The notes beneath the pieces were generated by a model. That model searched no databases and was not told the origin of the DNA. It worked only from the letters and a program-made list of their open reading frames with translations. DNA of 43,168 bases from an uncultured Clostridia bacterium (GTDB taxonomy: Bacteria > Bacillota > Clostridia > Lachnospirales > Anaerotignaceae), in NCBI GenBank assembly GCA_937919015.1, contig CALFPN010000090.1, forward strand, positions 1-43,168, written 5' to 3'. How positions within the stretch are numbered: position 1 is the stretch's first letter; each line of letters begins with the position of its first letter. The translations under genes and the position numbers were made by a program. This document shows positions 6,820-15,184 of the stretch, one piece after another.

Positions 6820-8958
6820 ATGGATATATTAAAGAAATTACAGGAAGAATTGAATATCAAGGCATCACAAGTGGAAAATACGGTGAAGCTTTTAGACGAG
6901 GGCAACACCGTTCCGTTTATCGCTCGTTACCGTAAGGAAATGACCGGTTCTCTGGATGATCAGATTATCCGTCAGCTTTCCGAACGGCTGACTGCCCTCC
7001 GCAATCTGGAGGAAAAGCGGGGGCAGGTGAAAAATGCCATTGCCGAACAGGGCAACCTGACCGATGAACTGGCGGCGAAACTGGATGCAGCGGAAACCCA
7101 GACAGAGATCGACGATATTTATCGTCCCTTCCGCCCCAAACGCCGCACCCGCGCTTCCATCGCAAAGGAAAAAGGGTTGCAGCCCCTGGCAGATATGATC
7201 TGGGGGCAGAAGCTGATCGGTAAACTGGAGGACTATGCGGCGGCTTTCGTGGATGCAGAAAAAGGTGTGGAAACCATTGCCGATGCCATGCAGGGGGCGA
7301 AGGATATTCTGGCGGAGCAGATTTCCGATGATGCCGACCTGAGAAAGACGCTCCGCGAAGCAACGGTGCAGTATGGGGCCCTCCTTTCCAAAAAATCCAA
7401 GGAGGAACCTTCTGTTTACGAAATGTATTATGATTATCAGGAGCCACTGAAAAAAGCGGCAGGTCATCGCATCCTTGCGGTGAACCGCGGAGAAAAGGAA
7501 GGCTTCCTTTCCGTGAAAATTGAAGGGGAAGAAGATAAACTGCTGCAGCGGATGGAACGGAAGATCATCCGCAAAAACAGCGATACGGCGGAAATTCTCA
7601 GAGAAGTTATTGCGGACAGCTATAAACGATTGATCGCTCCCTCTCTGGAAAGAGAGATCAGAAATGACCTGACGGAAAAAGCGGAAGAATCTGCCATCGG
7701 CGTCTTCCGTGAAAATCTGAAGCAGCTTTTGTTACAGCCGCCCATCAGCGGCAAGGTGGTTCTTGCCCTTGACCCTGCCTACCGCACAGGCTGCAAAATT
7801 GCTGTCATCGATGCCACAGGCAAACCGCTGGAAACTGCCGTGGTTTATCCCACCCCTCCCCAGAATAAAACCGCTGAAGCGGAAAAGAAACTGCTGGGTC
7901 TTATTGAAAAATACGGCGTTGACCTCATTTCCATCGGCAACGGCACGGCCTCCCGGGAATCCGAACTGTTTGTGGCGGAAATGCTGAAGAAAACAAAACG
8001 TAAAGTACAGTATATCATTGCCAATGAAGCGGGGGCATCCGTTTATTCTGCATCCAAGCTGGGGGCGGAGGAATTCCCCGAATATGATGTTTCCCTCCGC
8101 AGTGCCGTTTCCATCGGCAGACGTATTCAAGACCCTTTGGCGGAATTGGTGAAGATCGACCCCAAATCCATCGGTGTTGGTCAGTATCAGCATGACATGA
8201 ACCAGAAGCGTCTGGGTGAAGCTCTGGGTGGCGTGGTGGAAGACTGTGTAAATAGCGTGGGTGTAGATCTGAACACCGCCAGCCCTGCATTGCTTTCCTA
8301 TGTGGCGGGCATCAACGGTACGGTGGCGAAAAATATCCTGAAATACAGAGAAGAAAATGGCAGATTCTCCGCCAGAAAGGAACTTTTGAAGGTGCCCAAA
8401 CTGGGGCCCAAGGCTTACGAACAGTGTGCAGGTTTCCTGCGTCTGCCGGAAAGCAAAATGGTTTTGGACAGAACCGGTGTTCATCCCGAAAGCTATAAGG
8501 CCGCGGAGGAATTATTGAAACGCTGCGGGTACACCTTGGAGGATGTGGCGGCAAAAAAAGTGACGGGCCTTGCCAAAAAAATCAAATCTCCCGAAAAAAC
8601 AGCAGCAGAGCTGGGCATCGGCCTTCCTACTTTGGAGGATATCATCCGTGAACTGGAAAAGCCCGGCCGTGATCCCCGCGACGAAGCCCCTGCCCCTGTG
8701 CTGCGCAGTGATGTCCTTTCCATGGAAGACCTGAAGGAAGGCATGGTGCTGACAGGCACGGTGCGCAATGTCATCGATTTCGGTGTGTTTGTGGATATCG
8801 GTGTCCATCAGGATGGTCTGGTGCATATTTCCCAGATCTGCGACCGTTTCATCAAACATCCGCTGGAAGCGGTGAAGCTGGGGGATGTGGTGCAGGTGAA
8901 GGTGCTTTCTGTAGACCTGCAGAAAAAACGGATTTCCCTGACCATGAAGAATATCTAA
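6820..8958 (+). CDS. tex: Tex-family RNA-binding transcription accessory protein
   Basis: Tex proteins are cytoplasmic nucleic-acid-binding proteins related to eukaryotic Spt6; their precise role is unsettled. The 712-residue length is typical. The order is an N-terminal helical Tex region (LDEGNTVPFIARYRKEMTG), the YqgF/RNase H-like domain starting near VVLALDPAYRTGCKIAVID, helix-hairpin-helix motifs around VGVDLNTASPALLSYV, and a C-terminal S1 RNA-binding domain (GTVRNVIDFGVFVDIGVHQD). The start is the ATG at 6820: AAAAAGGAG lies 7 bases before it, while an in-frame ATG at 6784 falls inside the hairpin repeat. The 5' untranslated region contains the modular hairpin cassette shared with dnaX. 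Confidence 0.95.
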   Translation: MDILKKLQEELNIKASQVENTVKLLDEGNTVPFIARYRKEMTGSLDDQIIRQLSERLTALRNLEEKRGQVKNAIAEQGNLTDELAAKLDAAETQTEIDDIYRPFRPKRRTRASIAKEKGLQPLADMIWGQKLIGKLEDYAAAFVDAEKGVETIADAMQGAKDILAEQISDDADLRKTLREATVQYGALLSKKSKEEPSVYEMYYDYQEPLKKAAGHRILAVNRGEKEGFLSVKIEGEEDKLLQRMERKIIRKNSDTAEILREVIADSYKRLIAPSLEREIRNDLTEKAEESAIGVFRENLKQLLLQPPISGKVVLALDPAYRTGCKIAVIDATGKPLETAVVYPTPPQNKTAEAEKKLLGLIEKYGVDLISIGNGTASRESELFVAEMLKKTKRKVQYIIANEAGASVYSASKLGAEEFPEYDVSLRSAVSIGRRIQDPLAELVKIDPKSIGVGQYQHDMNQKRLGEALGGVVEDCVNSVGVDLNTASPALLSYVAGINGTVAKNILKYREENGRFSARKELLKVPKLGPKAYEQCAGFLRLPESKMVLDRTGVHPESYKAAEELLKRCGYTLEDVAAKKVTGLAKKIKSPEKTAAELGIGLPTLEDIIRELEKPGRDPRDEAPAPVLRSDVLSMEDLKEGMVLTGTVRNVIDFGVFVDIGVHQDGLVHISQICDRFIKHPLEAVKLGDVVQVKVLSVDLQKKRISLTMKNI

Positions 8959-8975
8959 GAAACTCTTGCGATTTT

Positions 8976-9006
8976 GGCCCTTTGTTGTGAAACAGGGAGC
9001 TTTTTG
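8976..9006 (+). terminator. Probable terminator after tex
   Basis: GGCCCTTTGTT and AACAGGGAGC form an imperfect stem with a small bulge, followed by five T. It lies just past the tex stop codon. Confidence 0.55.
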
Positions 9007-9043
9007 TTATGATAAAAAAAGAAAATGCGGAAGGGACGGAAAG

Positions 9044-9211
9044 ATGGAATTATTATTTTTTGGAGGCTGGCGTCGATATCCTGGCGAAACAGTGCCTTGG
9101 AGCGAATACTTTGGCGAATGGCTGGAGCATCCGATTTTGGCGGCATTGATGCTTTTTTGCGTGATATGGATGATCGTTCGCATCTACACATTTTGGAAAA
9201 GCAGGAAATAA
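9044..9211 (+). CDS. Small single-span membrane protein (55 aa), unknown
   Basis: The predicted protein has an aromatic N-terminal part (MELLFFGGWRRYPGETVPW), one hydrophobic helix (PILAALMLFCVIWMIVRI) and a basic tail ending WKSRK, so it should be a one-pass membrane peptide with the tail in the cytoplasm. The ATG at 9044 is chosen because AAGGGA lies 7 bases upstream. The frame extends upstream without another good site. No family is recognised. It sits between tex and another small membrane protein. It may be a chance frame, but the hydropathy pattern and ribosome-binding site argue for a real gene. Confidence 0.5.
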   Translation: MELLFFGGWRRYPGETVPWSEYFGEWLEHPILAALMLFCVIWMIVRIYTFWKSRK

Positions 9212-9223
9212 AAGTTTCAAATA

Positions 9224-9252
9224 TTGCAAAAACATCCTTTTTATCCTATAAT
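9224..9252 (+). promoter_or_regulatory. Promoter, TTGCAA-17-TATAAT
   Basis: A -35 TTGCAA at 9224-9229 and a perfect -10 TATAAT at 9247-9252 are separated by exactly 17 bases. They sit about 40 bases before the 70-residue membrane protein gene. Confidence 0.75.
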
Positions 9253-9290
9253 GAAACAAGAATCGTTTTATTTCGTAAGGAGGAATGGAT

Positions 9291-9503
9291 ATGTTCGATT
9301 TCCAGACAACAGCTTTTCTGCTGGATGCAGCAACGCAGGCGGCAGAAGCGGAACAGGTTGGCCCCGGCACAGCCATCATCCCCGTGGCAGTCGGTTTTCT
9401 GGTTGCCGTAGGGGTTTGCGGGTTTTTCATGCGTTATGCCATGAAAAAAGGGGAACTGGATAGAAAGGGCTATGACCCGAATAAATTTAAAAAACTGAAA
9501 TGA
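9291..9503 (+). CDS. Small membrane protein (70 aa), unknown
   Basis: The peptide starts MFDFQTTAFLLDAATQAAEA, has one hydrophobic segment (AIIPVAVGFLVAVGVCGFFM) and ends with a charged cytoplasmic-looking tail (KKGELDRKGYDPNKFKKLK). The ATG at 9291 lies 7 bases after AAGGAGG; the in-frame ATG at 9285 is only 1 base after it and cannot be the start. The gene has its own consensus promoter and its own terminator, so it is a monocistronic unit despite its size. The family is not recognised. Confidence 0.75.
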   Translation: MFDFQTTAFLLDAATQAAEAEQVGPGTAIIPVAVGFLVAVGVCGFFMRYAMKKGELDRKGYDPNKFKKLK

Positions 9504-9526
9504 TTGAACAAACGAAAGAATAGGCT

Positions 9527-9576
9527 AAAAGACCTCTTGCTGCAGATAATAACTGCGGTAGGAGGTTTTATTTTTT
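9527..9576 (+). terminator. Terminator after the small membrane protein gene
   Basis: AAAAGACCTC...CTGCAG pairs with CTGCGG...GAGGTTTT, with a few mismatches, and is followed by a T-rich run. Confidence 0.75.
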
Positions 9577-9702
9577 CTGCAGAATTGATTTTATAAATTT
9601 TGCCTCGGCGGATACATTTAACAAAAGAAAGATATTGCATTTTACACGGGGCAAATATACTGATGCTGTACTTTTGATAAGAATTTATATAGGAGGCAGT
9701 TT

Positions 9703-12700
9703 ATGAAATTTCACGCAGCATCAAAAAAAGGATTATGTGCTTTTCTGGCATTATCCGTTTCTACATCCGCTGTTCCTGTAATGGCATTGGCAAATGGTGA
9801 CATGACGGAGCAGGAAATGGCAGTGGAAACTTCTATAACTGAAGAAGAAACTGAAGAAGAAACAGAAGAGGAAGCAGTCGAAGAAGACGAAGAAATCGAA
9901 GAAGACGAAGAAATCGAAGAAGACGAAGAAATCGAAGAAGACGAAGATCCTACAGAAGAGGAAGAAAACGAAGCAATTGTAGAAGAAAAAACAGAAGAAG
10001 TTCCTCTGATGACACTGAATCTGGAAGAGGAAACAGCACCTGCAGCAGAAGAACAGGATGGTCTGGCCTTTGATGGCAATAAAAACTATGCAGTGACAGA
10101 AGAAGCGATTGCGATCCCTGATAGCGTAGAAATGTGGTTCAAACTGGATCAGGGCGAAAACAGACGCCAGATCATTATGAATAACTATGTGACTTATGAT
10201 CAGGACAGCTGGGGTCTGGAAGTAAACAGTGATAATACCCTGCGTTACTGGGAATGTATTGATGGCGAGAATGGCAGAATCGACATTAAGTTCGATGGCG
10301 GCACAAATGAAAAAAATGTCCTGCATAGCAAAAAAATTGATATTTGCACCGGCGAATGGATGAAACTGAAAGTTGTTCGTAATAAAGACGCGGAAACCGT
10401 TGATATTTATATTAACGATGAACTGCAGGATAGCGTTTCTATTGGCAATTTGCAGTTTAATGATGTAACTCTGCCTGAAATCACTTATTTCGGTACGGAC
10501 GGCCGCATGAAATATAAACTGTCCGGTGAAATTGGCGAAGTATCCATGTATAATAACGGAGCCTTGGCACATCAGTGGGACTTTGGCGACACGAACGGCG
10601 TTGCATACAACACCACTGTTGTAAAAGACAAAGTGGGCAGCAATGATATTACTACAGCAGGCTATGACGCAAAACCTGAAGAAGAACCCGAAGAAGAGCC
10701 TGAAGCACCCGAAGCAGCAGTAGAACAGAAGGGTCTGGTATTCGATTCCGAGGACGGCGATTATGTACAGGTGCAGGGTGCTGTGAAAACACCTACAACT
10801 GTGGAAGTTCGTGTGAAGCTGGATAGCAAAGACGCCGACACTGGTAAACGTCAGATCATTATGAATAACTATGGTCGCAGTGGCGCAAGCTGGGGGCTGG
10901 AGATTAATAAGAATAATACGCTGCGCCTGTGGGAATATAAAGACGGTACGAAAAATGATATCACATTTACTGAATTGGGTAATATCTGTGATGATGAGTG
11001 GAAGTTGATCTCTTTGGTGCGTGATGCGGCAAACAAAAAAGTTTACGTTTACATCAATGGGGAAAAGAAAGCGGAAAAAGATGTAGCAGTGTTTATTGAT
11101 GCAGAACTGAAAAACTGGCTCTGCTTTGGCAGTGACTATCATGAAACCCCCATTTACTTCGATGGCGAGATCAACGAAGTGCGTATGTGGAGCGATGTCC
11201 GCACCGATGAAGAAATCGCAGAATACTATAAAAAATCTGTAAAAGGCAACGAAGCCGGTCTGGCTCACGCATGGAGCTTTGCTTCTGTGGGTGGCGCAGA
11301 AGGCAGCAAAAATGTTTATTCCGATACCGTTTTTGCGGATAAGGTGAAAACAGGCGGCTTTGCGGTGAAAGCCGTTGGCTATCCCGATGACCCCAATACA
11401 GAATATATCGTAAAATTTAGCATTGCCGGTGCAACCGTTACAGCAGGTGATGCAGCGGCACTGGTAGAAAGAACCCAGAAAGTGAACACACTGGTAACAG
11501 ATCCCAATGTAACACTGGAAAGAGGCGGCAGCACCTTCAAAGGCTGGTTCAAAGATGCAGCCTGCACCAAAGAATGGAATTTTGAAACAGATAAGGTTAC
11601 AGCAGATACCACGATCTATGCAGGCTTCCAATATAATTATGCTTCCGCTAAACTGGGCGAACTGAACGGCGTTAGATTTGGTCTGGAAGAACAGCTGTGT
11701 GCAGAACAGGCTCTGACAGAAGCACCTCTGACCTTCGAAGCAACCGTGAAACTGGACCAAAACCTGAAAGGCCGCGGCGGCATCATCTGCGGTAACTATG
11801 CAGATTTTGGCTATTATAACTACAGTATCGTATATACCAGCTTTGAAGTGGCAGAGAATGGACAGCCCAGACTTTACTGGAAGCTGAGCAACAAAAACAG
11901 CACAGGTACTGTACAGAGCATTGTGATCCCCGGTGTTGACCTGCGTCAGGATGAATGGGTGCATGTAGCCATGACCTTTGATGCAGAAAATGATAAAGTA
12001 TACTGCTATATCAATGGGGAACTGGCTTCTGTGGTGGAAGATTGCAAGCTGACACCCAAGGTTCCCACACAGGCACTGAAGGTGGGCGGCGACTACCGCG
12101 GCACAGGCGGCCATGGCAGCAAAGATTTGAATAGACCTGATGATTACAATGCCCAGTATTTTAAAGGCGAGATCGCCAATGTAAGCGTTTGGTCTGATGT
12201 GCGTACAGCGGAAGAGATCAAGGCGGATTTTGAAGCGGTAAAAGCAGGCAATGTTACTTCCGGCAAGGACAACCTGCAGGCAAGCTGGAACTTCAATGTG
12301 GCAGATGGCTATACAGCAAAAGAATATAAAGAACTGGATCTGACAGGCGAAAATGACCTGTACAAATTCAAAGACTGGCTGAATCCTGCATTTGCAGAAG
12401 GCAGCTATTCCATGATCGCCCTGCCCGATACGCAGTTCCTTTCTCAGACATATAAGGACATCTACAAAGATATGACCCAGTGGATTGCGGATCATAAGGA
12501 TGTTTACAACATCAAAGCCGTAATGCATCTGGGGGATATGGTAAATACAATCAATGATACACAGCTGAACAACTGTGTGGCAGCAACAGACATCTTGGAT
12601 GAAAACGGTGTTGCATGGATGCCTATGCAGGGCAACCATGACATCGGCAGCGGCAGCAGAGAATGGGATGCGCGTTATACTTACGAAGAATACTCCCAGA

Positions 12701-14058
12701 AGCCTTGGTTTGTAGAGTCCTATGGCACAACGGCAAACGGCGAACCTAGCCTGCGCCATACCTGCTGGGGAGTGGAAGCCGGCGGCAGAGAATATCTGAT
12801 CTTTTCTCTGGGCTGGAACCCCAAGAAGGATGCTCTGGACTGGGCAGAAAATATTATCAAAGAGAATCCAGATAAAAACGTGATCCTGACAGCTCATGCC
12901 TATATGTATGTGGATGGTACCCAGCTGAATGATGAAGACATGGATTGGCCTACACCCAGCGGTAACGATATTTGGGATCAGTTAGGCAAATACCCCAATG
13001 TCGTTCTGGCGATTGGTGGTCATATCGGCTATCCTGATCTGGCTCGCCGTACAGATAAAAACGGTGCAGGTAAGGATGTCTCCTCCATCCTGTGTGATGC
13101 TCAGGGCATTGATAACAGCTTCGGTTTAGGTATGCTGATGATGCTGACTTTCCACGAAGGCAGCGATGAGGTGGATATCAACTGGTATTCCGTAGATAAT
13201 GATCAGATGTTCCGTGACCGCAACCAGTTCAAGATCTCCGTACCACATATTGGGGAAGATGAAGGCGGTAACGAAGGCGGCGGCAATGAAGGCGGCGGCA
13301 ATGAAGGCGGCGGCAATGAAGGCGGTGGCAACGAAGGCGATGATAACACAGGTGACGACAATAAAGAGGATGACAACACAAGCAGCAAAAAGTCCTCTTC
13401 CTCCAAGAAGAAATACAGCGTCAATGTGGATGATACAAAGCATGGGGAAATCAAGACAAACACAACCAGAGCGAAAAAAGGTTCTACTGTTACCATTACG
13501 GTTACACCTGAGGATGGCTACGAGCTGGATAAAGTAACCGTGACAGAGGAAGACGGCGATAACATCAAAGTGAAAGATCTGGGCAACGGCAAGTATTCCT
13601 TCGTGATGCCGAGAGGTGAAGTGGAGATTGATCCCGTATTCAAAAAAGTAGAAGAAAAAGCCGAACCTGCGGAAGAAGCAGAAGGTAAGATCATTCTGAC
13701 CATCGGCAATATCGCTGCAAGGGTCTTTGGCGAAGTGGTCATCAATGATGTTCCTCCCGTAATCAGAAACGAAAGAACCATGCTGCCTGCAAGATTTGTT
13801 GCGGAAGCCCTGGGGGCAACTGTAACATGGAATGAGGCAGAACAGAAGGTGACAATTGCAAAAGAGGAAACCAAACTGGAAATTTACATGGGCCAGACCT
13901 TTGCCCTTGTAAATGGCGCACCCGTGCAGCTGGATGCACCGGCTTATATCGAAAACGGCAGAACCTATCTTCCGGTTCGTCTGATCGCGGAAGGCTTAAA
14001 TGCAGCAGTAGCCTGGAACGGTGAAACACAGGAAATTACGATCACCCCCAATAAATAA
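9703..14058 (+). CDS. Large secreted multidomain metallophosphoesterase with LamG-like domains
   Basis: This 1451-residue exported protein has a signal peptide ending near ALA-NG (about residue 30). An acidic low-complexity segment (residues 45-115) includes EEDEEI repeated in tandem. Two LamG/concanavalin-like domains follow (about 120-310 and 336-545), then an InlB-type B repeat (565-645, GWFKDAACTKEWNFETD), and a third LamG-like domain (650-870). The calcineurin-like phosphoesterase domain (about 897-1190) shows LPDTQ at 907, HLGDM at 942, GNHD at 977, TAHA near 1063 and GGHIGY near 1104. A Gly-Asn-Glu repeat linker (near 1187-1215), a second beta-repeat domain and a copper-amine-oxidase N-terminal-like domain (1327-1451) complete it. 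No LPXTG sorting signal is seen. AGGAGG precedes the ATG. Substrate unknown; a phosphoester or polysaccharide-linked target on the surface is inference. Confidence 0.88.
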   Translation: MKFHAASKKGLCAFLALSVSTSAVPVMALANGDMTEQEMAVETSITEEETEEETEEEAVEEDEEIEEDEEIEEDEEIEEDEDPTEEEENEAIVEEKTEEVPLMTLNLEEETAPAAEEQDGLAFDGNKNYAVTEEAIAIPDSVEMWFKLDQGENRRQIIMNNYVTYDQDSWGLEVNSDNTLRYWECIDGENGRIDIKFDGGTNEKNVLHSKKIDICTGEWMKLKVVRNKDAETVDIYINDELQDSVSIGNLQFNDVTLPEITYFGTDGRMKYKLSGEIGEVSMYNNGALAHQWDFGDTNGVAYNTTVVKDKVGSNDITTAGYDAKPEEEPEEEPEAPEAAVEQKGLVFDSEDGDYVQVQGAVKTPTTVEVRVKLDSKDADTGKRQIIMNNYGRSGASWGLEINKNNTLRLWEYKDGTKNDITFTELGNICDDEWKLISLVRDAANKKVYVYINGEKKAEKDVAVFIDAELKNWLCFGSDYHETPIYFDGEINEVRMWSDVRTDEEIAEYYKKSVKGNEAGLAHAWSFASVGGAEGSKNVYSDTVFADKVKTGGFAVKAVGYPDDPNTEYIVKFSIAGATVTAGDAAALVERTQKVNTLVTDPNVTLERGGSTFKGWFKDAACTKEWNFETDKVTADTTIYAGFQYNYASAKLGELNGVRFGLEEQLCAEQALTEAPLTFEATVKLDQNLKGRGGIICGNYADFGYYNYSIVYTSFEVAENGQPRLYWKLSNKNSTGTVQSIVIPGVDLRQDEWVHVAMTFDAENDKVYCYINGELASVVEDCKLTPKVPTQALKVGGDYRGTGGHGSKDLNRPDDYNAQYFKGEIANVSVWSDVRTAEEIKADFEAVKAGNVTSGKDNLQASWNFNVADGYTAKEYKELDLTGENDLYKFKDWLNPAFAEGSYSMIALPDTQFLSQTYKDIYKDMTQWIADHKDVYNIKAVMHLGDMVNTINDTQLNNCVAATDILDENGVAWMPMQGNHDIGSGSREWDARYTYEEYSQKPWFVESYGTTANGEPSLRHTCWGVEAGGREYLIFSLGWNPKKDALDWAENIIKENPDKNVILTAHAYMYVDGTQLNDEDMDWPTPSGNDIWDQLGKYPNVVLAIGGHIGYPDLARRTDKNGAGKDVSSILCDAQGIDNSFGLGMLMMLTFHEGSDEVDINWYSVDNDQMFRDRNQFKISVPHIGEDEGGNEGGGNEGGGNEGGGNEGGGNEGDDNTGDDNKEDDNTSSKKSSSSKKKYSVNVDDTKHGEIKTNTTRAKKGSTVTITVTPEDGYELDKVTVTEEDGDNIKVKDLGNGKYSFVMPRGEVEIDPVFKKVEEKAEPAEEAEGKIILTIGNIAARVFGEVVINDVPPVIRNERTMLPARFVAEALGATVTWNEAEQKVTIAKEETKLEIYMGQTFALVNGAPVQLDAPAYIENGRTYLPVRLIAEGLNAAVAWNGETQEITITPNK
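9880..9951 (+). repeat. 18-base coding tandem repeat (EEDEEI)
   Basis: Three exact copies of an 18-base unit at 9880-9933 and a degenerate fourth copy encode the acidic segment of the large secreted protein. The unit is a multiple of three, so copy-number change would alter length but not frame. Confidence 0.85.
13264..13338 (+). repeat. 15-base coding tandem repeat (GGGNE linker)
   Basis: About five copies of a 15-base unit encode GGGNE repeats between the phosphoesterase domain and the C-terminal stalk domains. It is a flexible linker and in frame. Confidence 0.85.
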
Positions 14059-14072
14059 ATAGATTTCTGTAA

Positions 14073-14120
14073 AAGAAAGGCGTTCTTTTCTCGTCAGAAG
14101 AATGCCTTTCTTTCTGTTTG
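14073..14120 (+). terminator. Terminator after the large secreted protein
   Basis: GAAAGGCGTTCTT at 14075-14087 pairs with AAGAATGCCTTTC at 14098-14110 with a single G-T pair, followed by a T-rich stretch. Confidence 0.75.
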
Positions 14121-14170
14121 TCGGTACTGTTTTACGAATATTTTACAGGAACGCTTTCTCATATTTTACA

Positions 14171-14201
14171 TTGACTGTGTATGATAGAACTGTTTTAGAA
14201 T
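14171..14201 (+). promoter_or_regulatory. Possible phnX promoter
   Basis: TTGACT at 14171-14176 and TAGAAT at 14196-14201 are near-consensus but 19 bases apart, so the assignment is weak. It is placed correctly, 39 bases before the phnX start. Confidence 0.4.
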
Positions 14202-14239
14202 GGAACAGAAATTTCTTTATCAAGAAGGAGGATACCAAT

Positions 14240-15007
14240 ATGAAGTATGATGGCATTATTTTGGACTGGGCAGGCACCACTGTGGATTATGGTTGTTTTG
14301 CCCCTGTAAAAGCATTTATCGAAGCTTTTGAAGCCTTTTGCATAACACCTACATTGGAGGAAGTGCGTAAACCCATGGGCATGTTAAAGATCGACCATGT
14401 GCGTACAATGCTTTCCATGGAACGGATCAGCCAGTTATGGGAAGAAAAATATGGCAGACCATGGACAGAAGAAGATGTCAATAAAATTTATAAACTGAGC
14501 GAGAGCAAAATTCTGGAGATTGTAGAGCAGTTTACAGACCCCAAGCCTTATGTGCTGGAAACGATTGCGGAACTGAGAAAAATGGGCCTGAAGATCGGTT
14601 CTACCACAGGGTATACAGATGAAATGATGGAAATTGTTGTTCCGGCTGCGGCAGAAAAGGGCTATGCACCTGATTATTGGGTAAGTCCTGATGCTGTTGA
14701 TGGATGCGGACGCCCTTATCCTTATATGATTTTCAAAAACATGCAGGAATTAAAGCTGCAGGATGTTTCCAGAGTCATGAAAGTAGGGGATACGGTGGCT
14801 GATATCAAAGAAGGCAAGCATGCAGGTATGGTTTCTGTGGGCATCGTGGAAGGCAGTTCCGTCATGGGGCTGACTGCGGAAGAATATGAGGCTATGCCTG
14901 AAGAAGTAAAGGAAACATTATATCATCAGGTAGCAGGGATTTATTATGCAGCCGGTGCCGACCATGTGGTGAGAGATATCCGTGAGATTTTGTATCTGAT
15001 GAAATGA
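14240..15007 (+). CDS. phnX: Phosphonoacetaldehyde hydrolase
   Basis: PhnX is a cytoplasmic HAD-superfamily enzyme that cleaves the C-P bond of phosphonoacetaldehyde to acetaldehyde and phosphate. The 255-residue length fits. The nucleophile motif DWAGTTVDYG starts at Asp9. The Schiff-base lysine characteristic of the family is in MGMLKIDHVR at Lys50, and the HAD acidic motif is in KVGDTVADIKEG. The ATG at 14240 has AAGGAGG 8 bases upstream; the frame extends further upstream without a site. A terminator at 15050 separates it from the iron alcohol dehydrogenase and phn transporter genes, so it may be a separate or attenuated transcript. No 2-aminoethylphosphonate transaminase (phnW) is found next to it, which is the usual partner. 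Confidence 0.95.
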   Translation: MKYDGIILDWAGTTVDYGCFAPVKAFIEAFEAFCITPTLEEVRKPMGMLKIDHVRTMLSMERISQLWEEKYGRPWTEEDVNKIYKLSESKILEIVEQFTDPKPYVLETIAELRKMGLKIGSTTGYTDEMMEIVVPAAAEKGYAPDYWVSPDAVDGCGRPYPYMIFKNMQELKLQDVSRVMKVGDTVADIKEGKHAGMVSVGIVEGSSVMGLTAEEYEAMPEEVKETLYHQVAGIYYAAGADHVVRDIREILYLMK

Positions 15008-15049
15008 AACAGACAAATGCATAAAAAGATAGGGCATCCATTGGGAAAA

Positions 15050-15078
15050 GGGTACTTTGCAGAAAGTACTCTTTTTTT
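15050..15078 (+). terminator. Terminator between phnX and the alcohol dehydrogenase
   Basis: GGGTACTTT at 15050-15058 pairs with AAAGTACTC at 15063-15071 across a GCAG loop, followed by seven T. It is a strong hairpin within the phosphonate block. Confidence 0.85.
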
Positions 15079-15184
15079 AACAATATCCTTCAGAACTTAA
15101 CAAAAGGATGATAACAGATTTTACAAAGGGGATTTATAGTATGGGAGGAAACAAGAGCAAAGAAGAAAAGGAGTGAACATTCCA

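Noticed and set aside
9751..12897. A 1048-codon open frame on the minus strand
   Set aside because: It lies opposite the large secreted phosphoesterase, has a cysteine- and phenylalanine-rich composition without domains, and no ribosome-binding site. It is a shadow caused by codon bias.
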